Assembly: GCA_016218915.1 (NCBI GenBank)
Contig: JACRCQ010000042.1
Coordinates: 1-64,000, forward strand
Direction: 5' to 3'
Length of the DNA: 64,000 nt
Source: Deltaproteobacteria bacterium
GTDB taxonomy: Bacteria; Myxococcota_A; Polyangia; Polyangiales; Polyangiaceae
A program made the position numbers and the translations under genes. Positions 58,347 to 64,000 of the stretch are shown one piece after another (the stretch's first letter is position 1; each line of letters starts with the position of its first letter). The notes under the pieces are model-generated. The model was not told the DNA's origin. It made no database searches and saw only the letters and a list, made by a program, of their open reading frames with translations.

Positions 58347-58954
58347 TAGATGGGTTTGCCGAACCGAAGGGGGCTACGCCGCTGGACCCCGATGAGATTG
58401 AAGGCCTGCGGTTCAGGCACGTCACCACGCGCGCGCAGCTTGACCAGCTAGAGCAGGCGAATATCGAGGAGGGCTTGCTCTGGCTCGCGAGGCGGCGGAA
58501 GGCAGATATCCTTACCGAGCAATTCATGAAACAGCTGCACCGCCGCTTGTTCGGGCACGTGTGGAGATGGGCCGGAACGTTCCGCCTGACTGAGAAGAAC
58601 ATCGGTGTCGATCCCGTCCAGATAAGCATCCAGCTCAAGATGCTTCTCGATGATGCAGCCTACTGGGTAGAGCACCAAACGTTCGCGCCGGTGGAGGCGG
58701 CGCTGCGTTTCCATCACCGACTGGTCTGGGTTCACCCGTTCCCAAACGGCAATGGGCGGCACGCGCGGGTCGCGGCCGACACGTTTCTCACGGAGCGTTT
58801 TGGCCACGCGCCGATTGACTGGGCGGGTGGACACGATCTCCAAAGAACAAGTATCCGCAGGAACGCGTACATCGCGGCGCTCCGCGCTGCGGACGCAGGC
58901 AACTACGATCCTCTGCTCGACTTCGCAACCGCGAGCACGCCGCACCGCGGGTAG
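58343..58954 (+). CDS. Mobile mystery protein B (Fic/Doc family)
   Basis: 203 aa from GTG at 58343, overlapping the upstream gene's stop by 4 bp. It has the Fic core: the motif HPFPNGNGRHAR at 131-142 with catalytic His131, and an upstream helix ADILTEQFMKQLHRRLFGHV WRWAG region typical of Fic proteins. Fic enzymes transfer AMP or another nucleotide to target proteins; the Doc branch phosphorylates EF-Tu. No inhibitory (S/T)xxxE(G/N) helix was clearly found in this protein, so inhibition may come from protein A. Intact, so plausibly active. Confidence 0.85.
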   Translation: MIDGFAEPKGATPLDPDEIEGLRFRHVTTRAQLDQLEQANIEEGLLWLARRRKADILTEQFMKQLHRRLFGHVWRWAGTFRLTEKNIGVDPVQISIQLKMLLDDAAYWVEHQTFAPVEAALRFHHRLVWVHPFPNGNGRHARVAADTFLTERFGHAPIDWAGGHDLQRTSIRRNAYIAALRAADAGNYDPLLDFATASTPHRG

Positions 58955-59109
58955 GACGGCTTCACCACAGGTGGCCGTCACAGAGAAGTGAGAACGACGA
59001 CGCGTTGAGGACAGGTACAATCCAGCGCCCATGACGCTCAACTCCCGCGCTGAAGCTCCTTGATTGCTGCCTGAATTCGGGCCCAAGTGGGAGCATCCGG
59101 TGGGAGAGG

Positions 59110-59639
59110 TTATTCGTCGATCCGATCCAGATCCCATTCGCGGACACCATCCAAGAGCCGTAGGTCGTCCCACTCAGCCCAGGGACCGACAACCTTGCTC
59201 CTTGCCACAAACTCCGTGGTTAGCCCGCGAGCAGCGCGATCAGGCCCTACCGGCTGGTGAGGAAGCTTGCAGAGCCGGATGTGCCCGCTGAAGTCCGCGG
59301 TCGCCATCATCCCATCGAACGCCCTGGTCTGGAGGGCGGCGATGGGACCGTGGTGAACGTGCTCAGCGACGCGAACACGGGCAACTCGTCGATGTTCAGC
59401 TTCCGCCTGAACCACCTCGCCGTTGCGATGACCCTCACGAGCTTCCCGACCCTGGCGCACACCCAAGCCTCGATGAGTCGCCACCCTGGTACAGGATCGA
59501 CCGTCATCGCCAGGTTCGACGGCACGCGCACCAGGCCGCGACGACGCAACTCGCGGTTCAGAGCGAGGCGCCATAGCAGGGCGTCGATCACGAGCAGCGC
59601 GCTCAGAATGCCCAAAATGATCGCGCAAGCCCGCAGCAT
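59110..59639 (-). pseudogene. Probable frameshifted gene for a small membrane-anchored protein
   Basis: From ATG at 59639 a frame reads MLRACAIILGILSALLVIDA (one TM), then LNRELRRRGLVRVPSNLAMT, VDPVPGWRLIEAW, KLNIDELPVFASLSTFTTVP and stops at 59307. From near 59335 a second frame with equally natural protein sequence, AFDGMMATADFSGHIRLCKL then VVGPWAEWDDLRLLDGVREW, continues to 59110. Joining the two by one shift gives a single protein of about 175 aa. Either a real frameshift mutation or a base-call error would explain this. Function unknown. Confidence 0.5.
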
Positions 59640-59765
59640 GGCCTCGCCCGATCATACCGGCAACGATCCCACACGTCACGCTCGCACCTGTTGCGCTACT
59701 CCACCGCGCCGCTCGTGGTAGCCTGGACTCTCAAGACCGATCCATCGGGGGTACGTGGTGAACAG

Positions 59766-60401
59766 ATGGGGTACGAGGGACAGTTGGAGCATGTGCTGGC
59801 CCGAATCGCACGAATCGCATCTCCCTGGCGCGCGTCGTCGCCGGGGTTTCACCGCCAGGAGATGACGCAGGCACTGCTTGCAAAGCTGCCCCGATCCTAC
59901 CTCGACCTCATGGAGCGGTGGGGGCCCGGAGAAGGTTTCATCGGGACGCGCTATTTTCGTCTCTACCCGCTCGACGAGATTGCCGCAGCGAATGACGCGT
60001 ACGGTACGGACTCGTGGCTTGCCGGACACCTGATCTTCGGATCGGATGGTTGTGGCGACGCGTACCTTTTCGACCTGCGTTCTGAACCGGCACACGTGAT
60101 CGAGGCGCCGTTCATCCCGCTCGACACAGATTACGTCTCGGCGAGGCACCCGGACTTCGAGAGCTTCCTGGCAGGGCTGGCCGCCCTGCGTGAAGGCGCC
60201 ACCGAGAGCCTTCCACTGGCCGCGAATCCCAAGACGCATGGGCTTGAGGTACACGAGATTCACCCCATCGTACTCGGTGGTGACCCTTGCGCCCCCGACA
60301 ACAAGGTTCTTCTCAAGCCGCCGGTCCATGCTGAGGCGTGCATGTTCTTCAACCGCGTGTTCCGGACCGTGCGTGAGAAGTCGCGACAAGAAACCCGGTA
60401 G
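59766..60401 (+). CDS. SMI1/KNR4 (SUKH) family protein
   Basis: 211 aa from ATG at 59766. The opening MTQALLAKLPRSYLDLMERW (about residues 36-57) is the SUKH signature (lP..y...l...G), followed by GTRYFRLYPLDEIAAANDAY and LIFGSDGCGDAYLFDLRSEP, where the 'yPl.ei...n..y' and 'igsdgcGD.y.fDl' patterns are typical. SUKH proteins are mainly immunity proteins against polymorphic toxins, though no toxin is adjacent. The ending ...FFNRVFRTVREKSRQET overlaps no other gene; the next frame starts about 25 bp later. Confidence 0.82.
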   Translation: MGYEGQLEHVLARIARIASPWRASSPGFHRQEMTQALLAKLPRSYLDLMERWGPGEGFIGTRYFRLYPLDEIAAANDAYGTDSWLAGHLIFGSDGCGDAYLFDLRSEPAHVIEAPFIPLDTDYVSARHPDFESFLAGLAALREGATESLPLAANPKTHGLEVHEIHPIVLGGDPCAPDNKVLLKPPVHAEACMFFNRVFRTVREKSRQETR

Positions 60402-60425
60402 GGGTCTGCTGATCGATGCGCCTGA

Positions 60426-60810
60426 GTGGTTGGGCAAGCGTCATGCGTCCACGAATTCGCGCTCTTTCACGCGCCCATCGACCCACTCTGCGAGAAATTT
60501 GAGGATCTTCCCCGACGACGAGTATGCGCCCCCGCCCATGTTCAGCGGCGGCGGGATGTGGGAGGCCATGCACGACGACATGGCCGGGTACTTCGAGGTC
60601 AGGGTCGATGGCCCGAAGCGACGCCACTACCGGCTGTTCTGTCTGCTCGAACGCGATGGGGCAAAGCTGGGGCTCGGTGGCCCGAGCATCGTGCTCATCA
60701 CCCCCAAGGACAAGCCCTTCAGGACCGTCCTGTCCAAGGCCGACTACGCCGACGTGCGCCGCCTGGGCGAGGAGTACAAGGCCCGCGTGCCTCGAAGCGT
60801 GCTCGCGTGA
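60426..60810 (+). pseudogene. Toxin-like gene with probable single-base frameshift
   Basis: Frame 1 from GTG at 60426 reads VGQASCVHEFALFHAPIDPL then CEKFEDLP. After the CCCC run at 60510-60513 another frame continues as DDEYAPPPMFSGGGMWEAMH, FEVRVDGPKRRHYRLFCLLE and SKADYADVRRLGEEYKARVP, which resembles small toxin-type proteins of RelE/HigB-like neighbourhoods (R.......YRL.....). Removing one C joins them into about 127 aa. As it stands only the 90-codon piece from ATG at 60538 is open. The gene ends 3 bp from the convergent XRE gene, an unusual tail-to-tail pairing. Confidence 0.5.
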
Positions 60811-60813
60811 TCC

Positions 60814-61173
60814 TCAGGCAGAGGCAGCCCTGCGATGGCCGTTGGACTTGTCCGGCCTGCTGGGCTTCTTGGGCGCGGGAACCAGCGCGAGCTTGTACCC
60901 CAGGGCCACGGCGACCTTCACGACGGTCGAGAGCGTGGGGTTCGGGGCTTCGGCCGTGAACAGCCTGCGCACGATCTCGGGCTTCGAGGAGATGGCCCGC
61001 GCGAGGTCGGCCTTCGACATCCCAAGCTGTTCGCGCGCGCTGTCCAGCGCGCGAACGATCTGGTCGATGGCGTCAATCTCGGCGCGGGCCTGCTTGTAGT
61101 CCTTCGCGAACGAAGGTTGGGCCATCTGCTCGTCGAGGAACTTGTCGAAGCCAGTCTTGCGGGTGCGGGGCAT
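60814..61173 (-). CDS. XRE-family antitoxin-like regulator (HigA/NadS-like)
   Basis: 119 aa, ATG start. The HTH lies at about 45-95: AREQLGMSKADLARAISSKP, EIVRRLFTAEAPNPTLSTVV, KVAVALGYKLALVP. The opening MPRTRKTGFDKFLDEQMAQP and the ...GY.L.LVP end match a common antitoxin-like family (HigA-type, N-terminal helix then HTH). A Lys/Arg tail follows. Its stop faces the stop of the toxin-like gene. A GTAAC-N6-GTTAC inverted repeat 13-28 bp upstream of the ATG is the likely autoregulatory operator. Confidence 0.8.
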   Translation of the reverse strand: MPRTRKTGFDKFLDEQMAQPSFAKDYKQARAEIDAIDQIVRALDSAREQLGMSKADLARAISSKPEIVRRLFTAEAPNPTLSTVVKVAVALGYKLALVPAPKKPSRPDKSNGHRRAASA

Positions 61174-61185
61174 GACAAGATCAAC

Positions 61186-61201
61186 GTAACATATAGGTTA
61201 C
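61186..61201. promoter_or_regulatory. Inverted repeat operator of the XRE gene
   Basis: GTAACATATAGGTTAC: two 5-bp arms (GTAAC/GTTAC) around an AT-rich 6-bp spacer, 13-28 bp before the ATG on the minus strand. The spacer could include a -10 element on the minus strand. The local AT content fits an antitoxin-controlled promoter. Confidence 0.55.
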
Positions 61202-61207
61202 GATACG

Positions 61208-61534
61208 CAAGGGCTGATCGCCTCGCGAGCGATTCAGGGGCGCTCTTCGGCGACGCAGAACATCACCCTGCCGACCCGCGAGGACGTGTACAAGCTCGTG
61301 GCCGACCTGGAGCAACTCGCAATGGACAATCCGATCCAGGCTCGGGAGGCGCTCGCCGAGTCCTTCAAGGACGGCTGCATTGCCATCGAGTGCCTGCCCG
61401 GTCGAACCGTCGTCGGCCGGAGCAAGTTCTTGCCGCTCGTGGCCTTCGATAGGGCACAAAACGCGAAGCCCCGGAAGCCATCAGGCACCGGGGCGCTCAC
61501 CGTATACAGAGGTGGTTGCGCGGGGAGGATTTGA
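61208..61534 (+). pseudogene. C-terminal fragment of a large serine recombinase
   Basis: Only the last part is present: TQNITLPTREDVYKLVADLE, then PIQAREALAESFKDGCIAIE and KFLPLVAFDR. Large serine recombinases end with helix segments of this type (..ar..L...f.DGrI...p....y.a.s...P). The last codons, ending TVYRGGCAGRI, run into a tRNA-like 3' end. No catalytic domain is near, so it is a remnant. Identification is by pattern only. Confidence 0.45.
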
Positions 61535-61537
61535 ACC
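61513..61537 (-). other. tRNA 3'-end remnant (candidate attachment site)
   Basis: On the minus strand GGTTCAAATCCTCCCCGCGC is followed by AACCA: a T-loop (TTCAAAT) and stem, a 3' acceptor strand and a terminal CCA, as in a tRNA 3' end. The T-stem has one mismatch and no cloverleaf 5' part exists upstream on that strand (61538-61610), so this is not a working tRNA gene. Such leftovers are typical attachment sites of integrative elements, and here it abuts the recombinase remnant. Confidence 0.65.
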
Positions 61538-61643
61538 TGCCATCCTTGGCCGGCACTGCTGCCCCGTGGCCCCGGAAATGGCCCCAGGCGGTGGACACCA
61601 GGGATCGCGGAACCCCTGAAGAGCAGATTGTCCTTGCGCTAAT

Positions 61644-61737
61644 GTGATCATTCGATCACATTACGGAAAGTGATCGAACGATCACTTTTCAATATGAGAT
61701 CGAACGATCACTTTTTGAAATGAGATCGTTCGATCAC
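61644..61737. promoter_or_regulatory. Four palindromic hip operators phased every 26 bp
   Basis: Sites of the form G(T/A)GATCG(A/T)(A/T)CGATCAC start at 61644, 61670, 61696 and 61722, exactly 26 bp apart. The second (GTGATCGAACGATCAC) is a perfect 7+7 inverted repeat with an AA centre; the others differ by one or two bases. They sit 20-115 bp upstream of hipB. In E. coli HipB binds four TATCCN8GGATA operators and bends DNA; this array has the same number but a different sequence. The region is AT-rich. Confidence 0.85.
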
Positions 61738-61759
61738 ACTGATAGCGAGGTGCACCCAA

Positions 61760-62050
61760 ATGAATGTTTCAACCGCTACCCAACTTGGTGCTGCGATAAA
61801 GGACCGCCGCAGGCGTCTCAAGATCACCCAGCAGGACCTCGCGACCCGCGTAGGCACCACGCGCCGCTGGTTGCTCGCCGTCGAAAATGGTCACCCTCGC
61901 GCCGAGGTTGGCTTGGTGCTGAAGACCCTCGCCGCGCTGGGTCTGCGGCTGGTGCTGGACGATGGGTCGGCGGCGAGAGTCGCTGGAGACGTGCCGGCGC
62001 CGCCCGACATCGACGCGGTCATCCACAACACACGAACGCGCACACAATGA
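61760..62050 (+). CDS. hipB: HipB-family antitoxin and repressor
   Basis: 96 aa. The HTH spans about 9-65: LGAAIKDRRRRLKITQQDLA, TRVGTTRRWLLAVENGHPRA, EVGLVLKTLAALGLRLVL. Unlike E. coli HipB (88 aa) it has a Pro/Asp-rich tail (DVPAPPDIDAVIH) after the HTH that could insert into HipA. The stop overlaps the hipA start by 4 bp (ATGA), the usual coupling in hipBA. The four phased operators upstream are very likely its binding sites. Confidence 0.88.
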   Translation: MNVSTATQLGAAIKDRRRRLKITQQDLATRVGTTRRWLLAVENGHPRAEVGLVLKTLAALGLRLVLDDGSAARVAGDVPAPPDIDAVIHNTRTRTQ

Positions 62051-63354
62051 AGAAGGAGCTGATCACTCTCCTGGGCAACAACGAGGTCGGCGTGGTTCGA
62101 CGAGACTCGCGCGGACGCCTGGCGTTCGAGTATGCGGACAACTGGCAACGTTCTGGCAATGCGTACCCGCTATCGATCTCCATGCCGCTGGCGGCCACGC
62201 AACACCCGCACGCGAAGATCGAGCCGTTCCTTTGGAACCTGCTCCCCGACAACAAGGTCATCCTCGACCGTTGGGGAAGCCGGTTCCACGTTTCGCCCGG
62301 CAACGCATTTGCGTTGATGGGCGCTGTCGGTGAGGACTGCGCTGGCGCCGTGCGGTTCGTGCACCCAGATCGACTTGGCGACGTGCCCCGCGAGGGCGAC
62401 GGAAACGTGGAGTGGCTTGACGAAGCTGCAGTCGAAGCACGACTGCAAGCGCTGCGGGAGGACATATCCGCGTGGAGGCGCATGGGAGACTCCGGTCAAT
62501 TCAGCTTGGCCGGTGCTCAACCCAAGACCGCCTTGCTGTTCGATGGACAGCGATGGGGACTCCCATCCGGCAGAATGCCCACGACGCACATCCTCAAGCC
62601 AGCGATGGCCGGCTTGGATGGCCATGCCGAGAACGAGCATTTCTGCCTCAGCCTGGCGAGAAGCCTGCAACTGGTCGCTGCGATAACCAGCGTGGCCCGG
62701 TTTGGATCCGAGGTTGCCCTGGTCGTCGAGCGCTACGACAGGCTCAAGATCCATACGGACATCCAACGTGTTCATCAGGAGGACTTCTGCCAGGCACTCG
62801 CCGTCCCACCGACCACGAAGTACGAGAACGAGGGAGGGCCGGGCGCGGTGGCCATCGCGAACGTGCTGCGCGAAAACAGTGGTTCCGCAGACGCGGACAT
62901 CCGCTCGCTCGTGGACGCGCTCGCCTACAATTGGCTCATCGCGGGGACGGACGCCCATGGCAAGAACTACTCGGTGCTGATCGGCGCCAGCGGCAGGGTG
63001 CGCCTCGCGCCGTTGTACGACGTGGCAAGCGCCCTGCCCTACGACGACATGTACTTCCCGAAGCTCAAGCTGGCCATGAAGATCGGTGGGGAGTACCGGC
63101 TGCGGAGCGTAGGTTTGCACCAGTGGAGAACGCTTGCCAGACAACTCAAGCTCGACCAGGACGAGATCGTAGGCCGCGTTGGTCGGCTTGCTGCAGCCAT
63201 GCCGGACTTGGCGCTGCAGTGCCTCGAACGCTGCACCCAGCAGAAGCTCAACCACCCCTTGCTTCCTCGACTGGCTGATCGCATCTGCCAGAGGGCTCGC
63301 GAGTGCGCCCGTATTCTGACGACGAGCAGTTCGGGAGGCGATAGCGGCGGGTAG
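62047..63354 (+). CDS. hipA: HipA-family Ser/Thr kinase toxin
   Basis: 435 aa, about E. coli HipA length. The N-subdomain starts LLGNNEVGVVRRDSRGRLAF; LPDNKVILDRWGSRF matches the HipA lLPe...r..w..r segment. The kinase shows FSLAGAQPKTALLFDGQRWG (Gly-rich P-loop-like, sAGaQpKl), THILKP (ATP Lys), ENEHFCLSLARSLQL, the catalytic NWLIAGTDAHGKNYSVL (Asp302 and Asn307 region) and the metal-binding APLYDVASALPY (Asp325). All key residues are intact, so an active kinase is plausible; HipA of E. coli phosphorylates GltX. It would be neutralised by the HipB encoded just upstream. Confidence 0.9.
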   Translation: MKKELITLLGNNEVGVVRRDSRGRLAFEYADNWQRSGNAYPLSISMPLAATQHPHAKIEPFLWNLLPDNKVILDRWGSRFHVSPGNAFALMGAVGEDCAGAVRFVHPDRLGDVPREGDGNVEWLDEAAVEARLQALREDISAWRRMGDSGQFSLAGAQPKTALLFDGQRWGLPSGRMPTTHILKPAMAGLDGHAENEHFCLSLARSLQLVAAITSVARFGSEVALVVERYDRLKIHTDIQRVHQEDFCQALAVPPTTKYENEGGPGAVAIANVLRENSGSADADIRSLVDALAYNWLIAGTDAHGKNYSVLIGASGRVRLAPLYDVASALPYDDMYFPKLKLAMKIGGEYRLRSVGLHQWRTLARQLKLDQDEIVGRVGRLAAAMPDLALQCLERCTQQKLNHPLLPRLADRICQRARECARILTTSSSGGDSGG

Positions 63355-63379
63355 CCGCCCGCGAGGCGGCCCCGCTCGC

Positions 63380-63399
63380 GCACCTGCAACTGCAGGTGC
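63380..63399. terminator. Hairpin downstream of hipA
   Basis: GCACCTGCAACTGCAGGTGC is an inverted repeat of 9-bp arms around an AC centre, 26 bp after the hipA stop. It could be part of a terminator, but there is no T tract and the loop is too short for a stable hairpin as drawn; the following DNA is rich in the same GCAGGTGC word. Confidence 0.35.
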
Positions 63400-63685
63400 C
63401 ATCGAACTTGCCGCAGGTGCAGGTTGACCTGTCGCACTTGCGCGAGCGGCTGCAGCAACCCTGCCCGGATTCGCGGATACTGTCGCTGTGCATGCCGGTG
63501 CCGCAGTCGCGGTGACCGCCGGTGCCGTGCGCGTGGAAGCCAACTCACCTGCCGCACTTGCGGGTGCGGCTGCAGGACCTCTTCCGGCCGTTGCAATTGC
63601 AGGCGCGGTGGATACCGGTGCGGCAGCCGCCGTGCAGTCCTTGCCGCAGTCCTTGCCGCAGTCCGTGTGGAAGTCCGTATCGAGT
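63400..63685. other. Intergenic GCA-rich, repeat-like DNA
   Basis: About 285 bp with many scrambled copies of TGCCGCA, GCAGGTGC and CTTGCCGCAGTC, the last as short tandem units at about 63638-63666. Frames here yield only Ala/Val/Gly or Arg-rich products and no signal of a gene. It looks like a decayed simple-sequence region between hipA and the integrase remnant. Confidence 0.5.
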
Positions 63686-64000
63686 TCAACTCAATAACAA
63701 CAATGGATCCAGGATTGGTACAGGTCGCGGCTTGATGGACTCGTCGTCCTTGCAGCTTCGCTTGCGCTTCGCCCTGTTGTCGATCGAGTAGTCGGCCAGC
63801 TCACCGAACGTCTTGTCGATCCGGGTTTCGGCACGCGGCCCGAGCCTCACCTCCTCTACGCGAGCATTGAACCGATGCTCTTCGCTCCTGGCGGTCTTGT
63901 AGCTGTCGAACACCATCGACTTGCGCTTGCCGTGCTCGTCGATGGGTTGGATGCGCCACTTGCTTCTGTCAGCACCCCTGCTTTTCAGAGCGGGTCGCAC
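63686..64000 (-). pseudogene. Tyrosine-recombinase (integrase) N-terminal fragment, cut by the window edge
   Basis: On the minus strand the product runs from the window edge: SKWRIQPIDEHGKRKSMVFD (AP2-like arm-binding domain), then KTFGELADYSIDNRAKRKRS and CKDDESI, the beginning of the SAM-like core-binding domain of phage-type integrases. Instead of continuing (IIRxHLRPxFG...), it ends after a short unrelated tail, KPRPVPILDPLLLLS. The catalytic domain is missing, so it is a truncated integrase. Its true 5' end may lie just beyond 64000. Confidence 0.68.

Noticed and set aside
61513..61610. A functional tRNA gene
   Set aside because: Only the 3' third matches; no anticodon or D-arm and no 5' acceptor strand can be drawn on the minus strand. 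Short peptides predicted from it (RGGFEP type) are the familiar tRNA-translation artefact.
61720..62046. An N-terminal extension of hipA
   Set aside because: The frame is open upstream but overlaps hipB in another frame and has no homology; the ATG at 62047 fits the family start and the ATGA coupling.

Overview
This 64 kb window is high-GC chromosomal DNA that reads like a large-genome myxobacterium (Polyangiales/Sorangium-type deltaproteobacterium). The reasons are: roughly twenty lipoproteins with Gly/Ala/Pro-rich low-complexity linkers behind the lipobox; several proteins with an AgmX/PglI-type C-terminal domain; MopE-like CDGVDxDCDG motifs; SUKH and TIR-like proteins; and frequent GTG/TTG starts. 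No rRNA gene, complete tRNA or CRISPR array is visible. Everything here was read by eye; family names are recognitions from motifs, not database hits.

Layout. 0-0.6 kb is repetitive (12-bp and 43/44-bp tandem repeats). 0.7-12 kb holds mostly surface and lipoprotein genes (C39-like peptidase, AgmX-type lipoproteins, beta-helix protein, lipase-like protein), plus a UvrC/Cho-like GIY-YIG nuclease and an OPA-type MFS transporter. 12-16.4 kb has a MopE-like propeller lipoprotein and then a tight operon of two RlaP-type nucleotidyltransferases followed by a small zinc-ribbon protein whose C-terminal half is a cut-out of Hsp70/DnaK lobe IIB. 16.4-18.5 kb encodes an unusual single polypeptide joining a SecY-like membrane channel to a SecD P1-like periplasmic domain. 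18.9-26 kb: lipoproteins, a propeller with an embedded CxxCH haem motif, and an ABC-2 exporter pair. 26-36 kb: FHA protein, OmpA-like lipoprotein, TPR-like lipoprotein, paired lipoproteins, a DUF362/DUF6599-like pair, and a zinc-ribbon/LRV protein. 36-52.4 kb: large secreted/lipoproteins including a 911-aa Cys-repeat protein, a SEC-C protein, an XRE regulator and an outer-membrane barrel. 

52.6-64 kb is accessory in character: a TIR-like NAD/nucleotide-binding candidate effector, a VOC protein, a metallophosphoesterase, then a cluster of mobile or addiction genes and their wrecks: an internally deleted ORF6N gene, mobile mystery proteins A and B (HTH + Fic), a SUKH protein, a frameshifted toxin-like gene convergent with an XRE antitoxin-like gene, a serine-recombinase tail abutting a tRNA 3'-end remnant, hipBA with four operators phased every 26 bp, and a truncated tyrosine integrase at the right edge.

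The most unusual items, in my judgement, are the SecY-SecD hybrid and the RlaP-RlaP-(zinc ribbon + Hsp70 IIB) operon. They lie next to each other (13.5-18.5 kb) on opposite strands, with a small secreted protein gene between them.
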